A stretch of 64,000 nt of DNA from Takakia lepidozioides (GCA_030704615.1 CM060733.1:11222001-11286000); one strand, 5' to 3'; shown: positions 46,841 through 58,654, counted from the first letter of the stretch. The notes: generated from the letters alone by a model not told the origin. Translations and numbers: made by a program.

Positions 46841-49800
46841 ATGGCGGAAAACCCGAGCGCTACAGTGTACTGCCCTCCTCACGAGCATAGAGCTTCAATT
46901 ATGTCCAGAGGGGACATCTGCCGGGTGATGGAGAAATATCTGTGCGTTCGATACCACCTGAAACCGGGGTCGGTTTTTTTGGAGGAGGGAAGGAAGGACT
47001 CAAACGGCGTTGTTGTCGAGAGTATTGTTGTGCTCCACGATGATTTCGGCCATGGCAGGGAACCAAATGCACCTTCTATCCTGGCGCCTTCCACGAAACA
47101 ATCCGCGAATCAGAGAGTGGCTACCTCAAAGAGAGAAGTCCGCAACGAAGTAAATCCAGAGCCCAACCCATCAATGAAGACGAGCGAGAACCGGGTTGTT
47201 CACAACCTGTCCGACTCAGACAAGGTCAGTCCTCAATGGACGTCAGTGGACGAGGGAGTCATATTCCCAGCACGAGCACCGCAGTTCGATCTATTCTTGA
47301 AATTCTGCGAGGGTTTCACATGGAGGGACACCGCTCGGAGCTGGCCGGGCTGGACTACAACAAGTTCGCAATTAAATCGGTTACATGCCTGCCCGCAGAC
47401 GTCGACGGTAATATCTTCTTTGAGTTCCCTCCTCGGACGGACTACTCGAGGGCGTCCGGAATGTTGACAGATATGGATAGAAAACATGATGGTCATCCTT
47501 GGTGCGTCACCAGAACCACCAGCATGAAGATGCTCGATGGTGTGCGGGTGCGCTACGTTGTTTGTGTGGGCGCGTTGCGGTGTTTCTCCCCAACTTGCTT
47601 CCATTTTAAATCCAGAGGTCACAAGAACGAGACCGATTGGACAGACACAGCTCATCAACCATTTTCGTGCTCAGGAGAAGGTTCCGAACTCCACATTTAA
47701 GTGTGCGCATTGCAAAGAACCACCACACTGCATGTCTGTTTGTAATGCCAAGCAGTTCTATGTGTTGCACCATTTCCCTGACCTAACCCGAGCTTGCATA
47801 CACGTTGGTTCCCATTGTCACAAATTGGCGAGGGGGAACTCGCGGGAGGCTGCCCACAAGGCAGAGCAGCTCGTTCAGGAGGAGATTAGTTTGAGACCGG
47901 GTGCCAAACCCAAACAGATACAGCTCCAAGCCGCCCATAAGATGGCATTGGCCAGAATTATGTCGGAAGAGGCTCCGATAGAGTTCCTCTCGATGAGAAG
48001 GAAATGGAGGCATTGCTGGAGTCGGTGTCCCACGTATGTTCACCGAATGTCCGAAACCACATTGTCTCATGTAAACAGAAAATTGGGCGTGACTCGGATA
48101 TGCACTCCATCTGGAGGTGAAGCGACGATGTGGATATGACTACATTCATGGAAGTAGGTTTCCAGGACAAGGGACTGAGGCAGATCGTTGTTTCGTATTC
48201 AAAATGTCCACGTGTGGACCTGGCAGCGGCGTCGAACTGGTCGACAGGATGACGAGTGGGGACTTGTCAAACAGTTGGGTCATGTTCGACCATATCAAGC
48301 GAATTACAAATCACCAGTGGGTGACAATGGGTGCACATGTCTACGACACCCACTGCAGGATGCTAATGACAATTGCTATTTGTGAGATGAAAGGAGAGGA
48401 CACACAATCGGAGATGCTTCTTTGGCAGGGAATAAACGAACAGATGGCCAAGGCGGGATTGCCCCCTCCCAATTTCCGTGGTTTCATGGCGGACAACGCA
48501 CAAGCAAATTGGGCTGCCATCCGAAGGGTGTACGGGCAAGACCCCAATGTTCCCATGGAAGGCAAGGAGAGATCTTGTGGGTTCCATTTTCTGCAGAGTC
48601 TTTCGCAGTACACAACCAGGCTCGTGGCGCCAGATTTCAGAGAGGAGCACCGTTCCATGTGTCTTGCGTGGAAGCGCGCTCCCACCTTGGATGATGCAGA
48701 GACACAGTTTGCATGTATACGGGCTTGGTGGACATCGTCAGGTGCTGTAAGAAAATCAGACGAGGGAGCAATGGTCAGTTGGCTAGCATGGTGGCATTAT
48801 CGTTTCCTCCAGTTCGGCGACTATATGCGGGAGGTGAGTTGCACGAATTCGCGTCCCGTTGAATATTATTCTTGGCATTATTTGTAACTTGCTTGTAACC
48901 TCAACATGTGCTTGTGCAGGAGATGTGTCTGGACTCCGACACCGACATGCCCACGACAAACATGGCCGAATCAGTGCATTCTTCCTGGCATGCCTCCTCT
49001 GCGGTGCATCTGGTGGACATCCTCACTGCCACAACGGAGGACATTGTGAGGTCAATTATGCAGCAATGCAGGTACAACGAGTTCTTGAAAGAGAAACAGT
49101 GGGGCTTGGGGCCGGACAGGCAGGAAATGCTGATGCGGACTGCCTCCAGATCGAAGAATCCTCCGAAGTGGGCGGCGGCCTTGCGAGAGGGCCTTCGGGA
49201 CACGCCATTGCTTCGAAGAGGCCAACATTTGGAAGGAGATGTTCATACCTGTCCAGTGAGACGAAGACTTGACGAGGCACCTGGCAGGGAAGAGGATTCA
49301 TGGCGAGCTGACAAGAATATTCGCACGCTCCCTCGTGGTCCCGTGATGTTGCCCGAGGAGGTCTCGTCGAGCACCGCAAGTCCTGCACGTTCAAGATCGC
49401 CATCTCCTTTGAGCACAGGGCACGTGCCTGAGGAACATAACGAGCCATTTGTAGTAACGCAGTACAACATACCCATTGTGGAGACAAGAGTGTCGGAGTC
49501 ACAGTGGAGAATTGGAAGGACATTGCCAGCATTTTGAGGGAAGTGTTGCGCCATTCGGGTGGATACGAGAGCACGCTGTGGTGAGATGATTCGGAGGAAC
49601 CCACACGGTGCTATACCTGCACCTTGTTTCAACGGCAGATTTTTGACTCCCACATTTGCTCACGCCACAACGTAGACATTTTGGTTCTGTAGGCACGACA
49701 TAATGACCTGTGTATTTGGCAAGCCCAAGTACGGGATTCAGGGAATGTCGGAGCCTCCGGGCGTCTGGCCGGTTGCACCGGGTTGCAGCCTCTCTCAGAA

Positions 49801-50332
49801 TGAGGCGGATGCTCTATCTGCAGCAGGATTTCGAATGGTGCAACGCACAGACGTCCCGACCCACACATTTCCAGTTCCTCAGACCCAGCCATTGCAGACT
49901 GCTCGGTCCAGTAGAGACGGATTGGACAATTCTGCACATCCCACAATGCGATTTGGAAGAGTGAAGAGACGACACCCTCCCAACAAGTTGAATGAGACTC
50001 GGATTGCCAATGCTCTTGGGATGGCTTGCACTATTCAAAGCTCCGTGGACGTACCTCCACCCGGCCTTGGGTGTGTTTATCGGTTGGCAACGGCCGGCTC
50101 GGCTGTACGCGTATACACAATTACGATTGGAGTGGAGCCGACTTGCAATTGTACGGACTTCTCGTTGATGGAAGCAAAGAAGGGTTCAAAGTATTATCCA
50201 TGCAAGCATCTGTATTACATTTACCTGAAGAGGTTGAGGATGAACGTGACTATTGATGACTTTATTCATGCACCGGCGTTGAGCGTGAACGAGCTGCACA
50301 AACTCCTCCTTAGGGATTCCAGAAATCATTGA
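46841..50332 (+). mobile_element. MULE transposase copy 2, near full length, frameshifted
   Basis: Cut-and-paste DNA transposase. From an ATG at 46,841: an unassigned N-terminal region (RVMEKYLCVRYHL, VVVESIVVLHDDF); DYNKFAIKSVTCLPADVDG; a WRKY/FLYWCH-like zinc site at 47,700-47,830 (CAHC, then CIHVGSHCHKLARG); a DDE region (VMFDHIKRITNHQWVTMGAH; FRGFMADNAQANWAAIRRVY; CGFHFLQSLSQY, 48,280-48,620); and a SWIM finger at 50,140-50,240 (CNC...CKHLYYIYLKRL). An intron lies at 48,836-48,918, GTGAGT to TGCAG. Frame changes occur near 47,640, 47,990 and 48,115, so the protein is not made as such unless these are sequence errors. It is flanked by palindromic arrays B/C and D. It ends in TGA at 50,330-50,332. 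Confidence 0.82.
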
Positions 50333-50489
50333 TGGGGCAAAGGGAATCCTCCATATGGATATTTTCAATTGCATTTTCATGTATCAGATATTTTTTTTGC
50401 AGTGTAATGAAATGCACCCCAAAACTCTTGGAATGAGGCAATATTCCATTCAAATTAAGATCCAACAGAAGCAGTTGTGGGGCCATTTC

Positions 50490-50900
50490 TGGAAAAATGG
50501 CACCGAATTTCTCTATTTTGGGCCGAAAACTGGCTAAGTCCCAACATGCACTGGTACCCCTGTGTCTGGAAAAATGGCGCCGAATTTCCCTATTTTGGGC
50601 CGAAAACTGGCTAAGTCCGAACATGCTCAGGAACGATGTCTGGAAAAATGGCGCCGAATTTCCAGTTACATGGCCCAGAACTGCCCAACATCTGTGCAAT
50701 CCCCGACACCACGTACCGAAATTTGGCGCCACATTTCCAAATTTTGGGCTTACACACCTGTCCTGAGGGGACCTATAGCCGCGGAATTCGGCACCATTTT
50801 TCGCCAGAGAGACCTATTACCGCGAAATACGTCGCGGTTCTTTCCGGTTACAAACCCTATTACCGCGAAATTCGGCGCCATTTTTGCACATGTCGCTGGG
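50490..50900. repeat. Palindromic array D downstream of transposase copy 2
   Basis: About six degenerate units of 60-75 bp with GAAAAATGGCGCCGAATTTC or a variant and GGGCCGAAAACTGGCTAAGT. The string GGCTAAGT also occurs in array A. The first core lies about 160 bp after the transposase stop codon. Confidence 0.85.
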
Positions 50901-51111
50901 AATTGGCATGAGCGGAAGACGAAATATCATGAGCACAACTCTCAAAACTACAATTTTTCCTTCAAGGTGCCGAATAATATATTTGTTTTTTTCTGACACA
51001 TTGCATTAAATTAATGTTTTATAATATTTTTTATTTTCGAAATTTGTACTTCTGCTCATGAAAACCGATTGTCTTGCTACTCCGCTCATGCCGCTCATGC
51101 TCATGAAAAAG

Positions 51112-51455
51112 CTAACCTTGCTCTATCATTGTCAAACTTCTTCAGGTTTCTGTTATAGAAGAAGAGGTGAAAAAAAAACTTGAGCTCTACCATTGTCAAA
51201 CTTCTTAAGGTTTATGTTATTGAAGAAGAGGTGAAAAAAAACCAGATGGTCATCATGAATGCTTATTTAGGGTTTCTTTGTGAAGAAGAGGTAAAAACAA
51301 TTGAGCTCTATCATTGTCAATCTTGTTCAGGTTTCTGTTGATGAAAAAGAGGTGAAAAAAAAATCAGATGGTCATCATGAATAAATTAGGGATTGTTTGT
51401 GAAGAAGAGGTGAAAAAAAAACTTGAGCTCTATCATTGTCAAACTTCTTCAAGTG
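51112..51455. repeat. Compound tandem repeat, 64 and about 121 bp
   Basis: CTCTATCATTGTCAAACTTC or a close variant starts at about 51,121, 51,185, 51,306 and 51,428. Between copies lie GAAGAAGAGGTGAAAAAAA and CAGATGGTCATCATGAAT. The block sits in the probable intron just before the C-terminal methyltransferase exon. Confidence 0.75.
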
Positions 51456-51540
51456 TAAGTTATCGATCTATTGCATTCACCTCATATTGTGGTGTATCTA
51501 AACAAGATCCCGGAGTTGATCCCTATTTTGTTGGATGTGC

Positions 51541-52596
51541 AGACATTGGTGTTTGAGGCATATTGCTTTGTGAAGAGAGGGTCTACGTTCAAATTCCGCA
51601 ACGACGGTCATCTTGTTGATGCCGTTGTGGACCCTGTTACCTACGATGTTCTCTACAACTATGTGCCCCACTCCAGTATGCCGAAGGACACAAAGACAGG
51701 CAAACCGTGGCGGTACAGCCGGACCCGGAGCCTTGACCCTCATGGAGACGTGGTCGGATGTCCAAGGGCGGATTCTGGACCTCACATGCGGCACGGGTAA
51801 GCCTTCACGTGCTCAGTTTGTCCCCTGGCCCGATTGCAATTGCATGCCGCAAGCTATTAACCGTCCGCTTTGTTCCTCAAGTGCTTCAATGTGGGCAGGG
51901 ACGTTGTCTGATAGGCATGTGTTCGCCTTCGAGCCAGATACTGCTCTCCACAACTCGGAACTTGCAGCGGTTGAACGTCTGCCGAAAGATGAAGAGGCAT
52001 CCTCGGAGGATGAGGAAAAATCCGAGAAGGAGCAGGGGTAGGAACAAGTTGGGATCGAGGCCAAGGAGCCCCCAGTGTACGAGTGAGTGGTCGCATTGTA
52101 AGTTGCCTCCAGATTTTGTGAGGCACCTCCCTTCGCTCTCTTATTTCATTGAAAACCCTTTCAGCTTCTGCTGGTATTGACATTCTTGAAGTGGATTTGT
52201 TCTTACTATAGGATGCCAAGTACGGCAGGAGGGACGTCTACACCGGAGTTCATGGGCAGGAGGAACGTGCCTTTTTTTGCCAAGGGGGATTTCATGCCTA
52301 GTCCAGAAAGGGACTACATCCTTCCTACTTATGCTGCCCGGCTTGCTTTGGTGTCCATTAGGAGGTGTTCCGAACCTAGTCGTGTACAGCAGATTTTAGA
52401 CAAGGCAAGCCTCAAGAAAATGAAGATGAGGGAGGAGGCAACAGCTATTAGAGCCCGTCGGGCTCGTAGATTTGTGTTGGATTCTGCTGAGGAAAGTGGG
52501 GGAGAAGAGGCAGAAGATTCCCAGGAGGTGAGGTGGACAGTCCCCCAAGGAGAGGACGGCATTTTTGAGAGGCATACTGCAACCGATGCATCATAG
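51541..52596 (+). pseudogene. Methyltransferase-like gene, C-terminal part with motif I
   Basis: Exons: 51,541-51,796 (acceptor GATGTGCAG, donor GTAAGC), a middle exon near 51,870-52,041, and 52,211-52,596 (acceptor CTATAG). The first encodes LVFEAYCFVKRGSTFKFRND, PVTYDVLYNYVPHSSMP, and at its end GRILDLTCGTG, the SAM-binding motif I. The second encodes HVFAFEPDTALHNSEL, resembling motif II with its acidic residue. The third is basic then acidic (ARRARRFVLDSAEESGGEEA). Motif I at the C-terminus, after a motif-IV-like region (found at 41.7 kb), is the order of permuted beta-class amino-methyltransferases. One frame change lies near 51,740, and an apparent insertion of a few codons precedes HVFAFEPD. 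A flanking gypsy element follows. Confidence 0.5.
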
Positions 52597-52976
52597 AGCT
52601 CGGAGGATGGGGGGGATGAGGGGGATGAGGAAGAAGGAGGGCCAAGTTCCTCGGAAGGTGTAGGAGAGTAGTTCCCATTCCTGCTATGACAGTTAGGACA
52701 CACTTGTATAGACGTGGCTTGCCACCAAATTTGCAATAAAATGTTGCATTTCATTGCTATGACGAGTCCACATGACCCTATTTCCGTGCCTCCTAACCCT
52801 ATTTCCGTGGACACAATTCGGCCCGCTCATGCTTTTTTTTTTTCCGCTCATGTTCATGCCGCTCATGAAATAGCAGCCCCCCACCAAAGGCAGGAACTCC
52901 AGTTTCTGAAACGGAAGACGAAGAAGGAGGAGAGGATGTGGCAGAGCCAACGGAGAGTTGAGACTCTCCAACACCA
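52597..52976 (+). other. Junction between methyltransferase 3' end and gypsy element
   Basis: Acidic coding-like tail, then possible 3' UTR. From about 52,880 the frame (GTPVSETEDEEGGEDVA) may already belong to the retroelement's gag leader. No 5' LTR or primer-binding site was found, so the retroelement appears 5'-truncated. Confidence 0.4.
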
Positions 52977-53429
52977 TTGCAATTGAGTTACATGAGTGAA
53001 GAAGAAAAAACCCAAGGGCAGAACTTGGAAGATGAAAACAGAGAGAAGAAATTGGAAGATGAAGAGTATGAAGAAGTAGACCCAATAGCTGAGGTTGAGA
53101 CTACAACCAGGACATCCCAACCCTTTGGACCTGGATCAAGTGGAGCACCTGGATCACAGGCCAACGAAGGTGTCGGCTCAGGGGGATCAGGCGGGCAGCC
53201 TGGATCTGGCTTTGGGGGGACAGGGAGTGTGGGAAGTAGTGCAATTGGAGCTGGGAATACTGTGAATATAGTGGGGCCAGTAGCAGGGAGTGCTCAGGGG
53301 CCAGCACTTTGTGGAAGTTCCGCCACAACTACCACAGATCCACAAGGACCAGCACCAGCAAGGGGGCCAACACCTATCAGTGGGTAGGGGGTAGGGCCAT
53401 AGATGGCGTAACAACCAACACGGGCAAAC

Positions 53430-54486
53430 CCACCTTTTCCAATATATTCAGGAAAAGGGGATCCTGATGTACACATTAGCCAATTTGAGCACATGTGTAT
53501 TGTGAACAATGAGAATGGCGATGATGCCAAGATGAGACTGTTTCCTTGTTCACTTATAAAGAAAGCAAGTGAATGGTATGCAAGATTCCCTGATAATCAT
53601 TTCCTAACCTGGAATGGCTTGAATACAGCATTCTGAAATAGGTTCAGGAGAAGTAAAACTGAGGATGAACTGTATGGAAGTTTACAACAGTTAAAGCAAA
53701 AGAAGCATGAAACTGTTGAGGATTATATGGAAAAGATGGAATTGATGATGAAAAAGCTGGCTGCTGTACCAGCACCAGGTTTACAGAAGACTTGGTTTGT
53801 GAGTGGACTAAGACCAGAGTTGCAAAAGAAAGTGGATATGTTACCCCATAATACAGTGGAGGAGGCATTTGAAACAGCGAACATAATTGAGCAATTGGGG
53901 ATGCTCAGGAGAGAAGAGCAAGAGCTTAAGAGGAAGAGTAAGAGGAAGGAAAAGTTGAAGAGGGATAACTAAGAAAAAAGATTAGAAGAAATCTTGAAGA
54001 AGTATGCCATAGAGGCTGCAACACATTGGAGGAAGGGTGTTTGGTGTGCAAAATGCCAGAATGAAGGCCATACCACCACTGAATGCCACATGAAGGAGAA
54101 ACACTGTACTATCTGTAAAATGGATAACCATTCTACTGAGAATTGTTACTACAACAGAAGGACAGCAGCAAGAGAACCTAGGCAAGTAAGGGTGCATCAA
54201 GTGCAGCCCTAGCCAAGAAGAAACAGTGATCAGGACCACTATGGTAGGCCTGGTGGTTATAACAATGGCATGGAAGGAAGAGGTAATCCAAGAGGGAATT
54301 ACCAAGGGAATTCCAGAGGCAACTATCAGGGTAATCCAAGGGAGAATTACCAGCCAGGGAATCAGGATTACAGAAACAATCCCAGAACAGACCAAGGGCG
54401 AGGACCTAATGGGGAAGAACTGTGTTACTATTGTAATCAGGCAGGACATCGCAAGGCACCCTGTCCATTCTGGTTCAGACACTAGA
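53430..54486 (+). pseudogene. gag (capsid and zinc-knuckle nucleocapsid)
   Basis: Retrotransposon gag-type region (SQFEHMCIVNNENGDDAKMR, KKASEWYARFPDNHFLTW) is followed by YMEKMELMMKKL and VSGLRPELQKKV. Zinc knuckles follow: CAKCQNEGHTTTEC and CTICKMDNHSTENC at about 54,046-54,150, then CYYCNQAGHRKAPC near 54,422-54,465, after a Gly/Asn/Arg-rich linker with repeats of YQGN. Four in-frame stops interrupt it. Confidence 0.85.
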
Positions 54487-54929
54487 ATGAGATGAGAGCT
54501 CCTGTGAATGAGGGGCCAGTGGTGGCAGCTCATATGGTTAGGCCATGTGTTGTACCCGAAGTAAGTACAATGATAGTAACCAGAAGCAAAGCCAAAATAA
54601 TACCTCCAGTAGATGAGGAAGGTGATGATAATGAAGATGGCAGTGATGTGCCTGAAGATGATGAGGCTTGGAGAGATGAGAAGGAACTGCACAAGGAAGT
54701 GGCAGATACCATAAGGGAAATGCAGAAGAGTACTGATATTCCTATGGCAGATTCCTCTGATTCTGAAAGAGAAGAGGAAGTGAGTGAGGATGAAGGGAAG
54801 AAAGAAGCTGCAAAAATGCAGAGTAATGAAGGGACTTTGGTTGAAGTAATATGCCAGTCCAAAGCGGAGATTACCATTGGACAGCTATTGGCTGTGGCAC
54901 CTTATTGTAGACACAGACTGTATCAAGCA

Positions 54930-56995
54930 ATCAATCGAATTGCACATGTGACAGGGAACACAAGCCTGAACAACAAGGTGACCAGTTATAATGTGAAGCC
55001 GGAAGGGGGAGAAACAGTCATGGACTTTGATGATTCTATGCCAGTAATCCAGTTGAGAATTGGAAGCAAAGAACTAACTGATGTACTGATAGATAGAGGC
55101 TCTGGAGTGAATATCATGACAGACCAATGAAGGCAGAATCTTGGTCTAAGTAACATGAAACCAGCCCCATTTACAGTAACAATGGCAGATCAAAGAAGTG
55201 TACAGCCATTGGGATTGATAAGAGGAGTTAAGATACAGATTCAAAAGATGATCTTTATGATCACAGTAACTGTGTTGAAAATGGATGAAGTCATGGAAGC
55301 TTACTCCTTATTGTTGGGTCGACCGTGGCTGAAACAGGCTAGGGTATTCCATGACTGGAATTCCCAGTTACTAACCGTGCATGATGGGATGCACAAGATA
55401 CAAATCACCACCAAGAAATCTAGTAGACTACCTGCTACGAGAAGACCTCGAGGGGTCAGGGAGTATGACTGGTGGGGAGGACTTGATGAGGAGCAGGAAG
55501 CTACCCTGTTCGCTGCACACCCAGAGTGGGAGCAGGTTGCAGAGATGCAATTGGAAGGCCTAAGTTGCTTAAAATGTATCTGTTGTGGTGTAGTGACAGC
55601 AACACCAATTGAGGGTGAAACAAGCAGTTACCCACCACATTTCTATGAAGAAAGAGACGGAAAAATGGAAATCCTAGATGAACCAGCCACTGCGAGTTTA
55701 CAGGATGAAGTGGTGACTGGATGGACAATCACAGCTGATGAGCAGGTGAGAGAAGTGAATGTTGGAACTGAAGAGGAACCGAGGATGGTGAAGGTAGGGG
55801 CTGATTTGGAGCCAGAATTCTTTGAGGAAGCTAAGAGTCTGTTAATCAAATACAGAGATGTATTTGCTTGGAGCTATGAGGATCTGAAAGGGATACCACC
55901 TGAGATCTGTCAGCATAAGATTGAACAGGAACCAGGGTCAGTACCAATCAAACATGCAAGGTACAGAATGAATCCCAACAATGCACAGAAAGTTGGAGAA
56001 GAGATCAAGAAGTTGGCTGAGGCTAAGTTTATATACTCGATAGAGTATACAACTTGGTTGTCACCCATTGTGATAGTTCCCAAGAAGAATGGTAAACTGA
56101 GAGTTTGTGTGAACTATAAGAAGTTGAATGCTTGTACGAAGAAAGATCCTTTCCCTTTGCCATTCACAGAAGCGGTATTGGACACTGTGGCAGGCCATGA
56201 GATGTACTCATTCATGGATGGCTTCAGTGGTTATAATCAAGTGCAAGTGGTAGAAGAAGACCAGGGAAAGACAGCTTTCATCACAGACTGGGGTGCTTAT
56301 GCATACAAAGTCATGCCTTTTGGACTTTGTAATGCACCAGCAACCTTTCAGAGAGTGATAAGTGAATCTTTTCATGAGTATATGGATGATTTCATGCAGG
56401 TGTTCTTGGATGATTTCAGTGTGTACAGCTCTAAGAATGAGCACTTGCATAAATTGGAGTTATGTTTGGCCAGATGTAGGATGAGAGGTCTAGGCCTGAA
56501 TCCAGAGAGGTGTACTTTCTGTGTGAATTCAGGGGTGCTTTTGGGACACATTGTGTGTAAGAGGGGACTTCTTGTGGATCCCAGAAAGACAGAGGCCATT
56601 AAAGCCTCTCCACCACCAGTAAATGTTAGGAGTCTAAGGAGATTCCTTGGACAAACCAGTTATTACAGAAGATTTGTCAGACGGTATGCACAGATAACAG
56701 CACCATTGAGCAAGCTTCTAAAGAAAGATGCAGTGTTTGCATGGACAGCTGAATGTCAAGAGGCTTTTGTGGAACTTACATTGTCAGTAACAACTACACT
56801 TGTGCTGATTAACTGGCATGTAGTATTTCATGTTCATTGTGATGCCTCAGGAGAAGCGTTGGGAGCAGTGTTAGCCCAAAATGTTACAGGAAATATAGAT
56901 TCACTTGTGTACTATGCTAGCAGGTTGATGAACAATGCTGAAAAGAACTATGGCACAACTGAAAGAGAAGCACTGGTAATGATTTATGCAGTCTA
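54930..56995 (+). pseudogene. pol: protease, reverse transcriptase, start of RNase H
   Basis: The protease active-site region reads VLIDRGSGVNIM (55,083-55,118), with Arg where the family has Gly or Ser after Asp. The reverse transcriptase begins about 55,900. Visible motifs are SPIVIVPKKNGKLRVCVNYK, MDGFSGYNQV, ITDWGAYAYKVMPFGLCNAP and the catalytic QVFLDDFSVYSS (56,398-56,433). The RNase H start, FHVHCDASGEALGAVLAQ, lies at about 56,828-56,880. The stop at 56,995 replaces the Trp of AVWKFRHYL. Confidence 0.85.
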
Positions 56996-57014
56996 GAAAT
57001 TCAGGCATTACCTA

Positions 57015-58430
57015 TTGGGAAGGAAGTGTATGTTTTATGTGGATCACCAGGCTCTGATATATCTGGTGAACAAACCTTTGATAAGTGGAATGATAGCAAG
57101 GTGGTTAATAATCTTGCACGAGTTTGAGTTCGAAGTTGTTTACAAGCCTGGCCGTTTGCATCTTGTGGCAGATCACTTGTCACGTCTATCAACAGGAGAG
57201 CCCGCCACAGGAGTAGATGACCAATTACCTGATGCGAGTTTATTTGCAGTGGAGGTGCAGGGAAGTGCAGATGACTGGTTAGATTGGCAGTGGCCAATCA
57301 GATACTACCTTACTCATGGTCAGTGCCCACCTAGTTATGGAAAGGAGCAGAGGAAGAGAATCGCTATCAAGGCTTTACCTTATACTATGGTAGAGGGCAG
57401 AATGTATAAGCTAGGACTTGATGGAGTACTTAAAAGATGCTTGTACCACCATGAAGTAAATAAAGTTTTGGAGGAAGTTCATAAAGGAGTGGCTAGAGGT
57501 CATTTTGGAGAAGAGACTACCAGTAGAAAGATACTACTTGCAGGTTACTGGTGGCCTACTTTGTTCAAGGATGTACGCAAGTATTGTAAGAGTTGTGATG
57601 AGTGTCAGAGGCTAGGACCATTGCAGAGATCTGGGAAGATGGCTTTGCATCCTACGATGCCTACTGAACCATTTCAGAAATGGGGACTAGACTTTGTTGG
57701 ACCAATTAACCCACCAGCCAAGAATACACAGAACAAGTATATAATCACAACCACTGATTATACTACAAAGTGGGTGGAAGCTAAAGCTCTGAGGGACAAC
57801 ACAGCTAAGTCCACAACAAGGTTCCTGTATGAGAACATACTTACACGATTTGGCTGTCCCCTGGAATTTATCAGTGACCAGGGAAGTCACTTCATTAATG
57901 AGATAGAACTATTGACTAAAGAGTTCATGATTGTGCATATAAGAGTACAACTTATTACCCACAGGGTAATGGGCAGGCAGAGGCTACCAACAAAATACTA
58001 TGTACTATCTTGGCTAAGATAGTCAATGCAAACAGAACAGATTGGGATACAAAGCTGTTGACAGCTTTGTGGTCATACAAGACTTCATATAAAGTCACCA
58101 CTAAGTATACACCATTCCAATTAGTTTATGGTATGGAAGCTTTACTTCCAGTGGAATTCTTGTTACCTACCATGAGAACTGAATGGGGAAGGAAAATGGA
58201 ATTGGAAGATTCAATTACGGTCAGGAAACATGAATTATACCATGTGGAAGAAGTACGTGCTGATGCAGCTGATAACATGACCAGAATTCAGATGAAGAGG
58301 AAGGATTAGTTTGATGAAGGTAAATTAAAGACTTTTAAGACGGGAGATTTGGTACTGTGGTTGCAGAAGAAGGGGAAGATTAAAACTTCTAAGCTTAAAT
58401 CACCATGGAAAGGACCTTATGTCATATAGA
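57015..58430 (+). pseudogene. pol: RNase H end and integrase
   Basis: DHQALIYLVNKPLISGMIAR and ADHLSRLSTG end the RNase H. The integrase zinc site (HKGVARGHFGEETTSRKI, CKSCDEC) lies at 57,478-57,605. The catalytic core begins KWGLDFVGPIN, then ITTTDYTTKWVEA and FISDQGSHFIN. After a one-base shift near 57,940 the core continues TYYPQGNGQAEATNKIL and FQLVYGMEALLPVEFLLPT. A GPY module (SPWKGPYVI) stands at 58,395-58,427, followed by a stop. No chromodomain was recognised. Confidence 0.85.
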
Positions 58431-58654
58431 AGATGTATGATAATAACACCGCCATATTACAAACCATTAACAAAGAAATGATGGGAAGAGTCAATGTCAA
58501 TAAGTTGAAGGGGTACAGTGGTATCCATGACAAACCATTGCAGTACGATTTGCATGTTGAAACACAAAAACAGTCACGGGCTGCGCCAGTGTATGGAGCA
58601 CTTGTCGCTAAGCCGAGCGAGTATGACCAGGGCGGGAAGTACAGGTGTTCGCAT

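Noticed and set aside
53982-54692. 236-codon minus-strand frame
   Set aside because: Antisense shadow of the gag zinc-knuckle and linker region.
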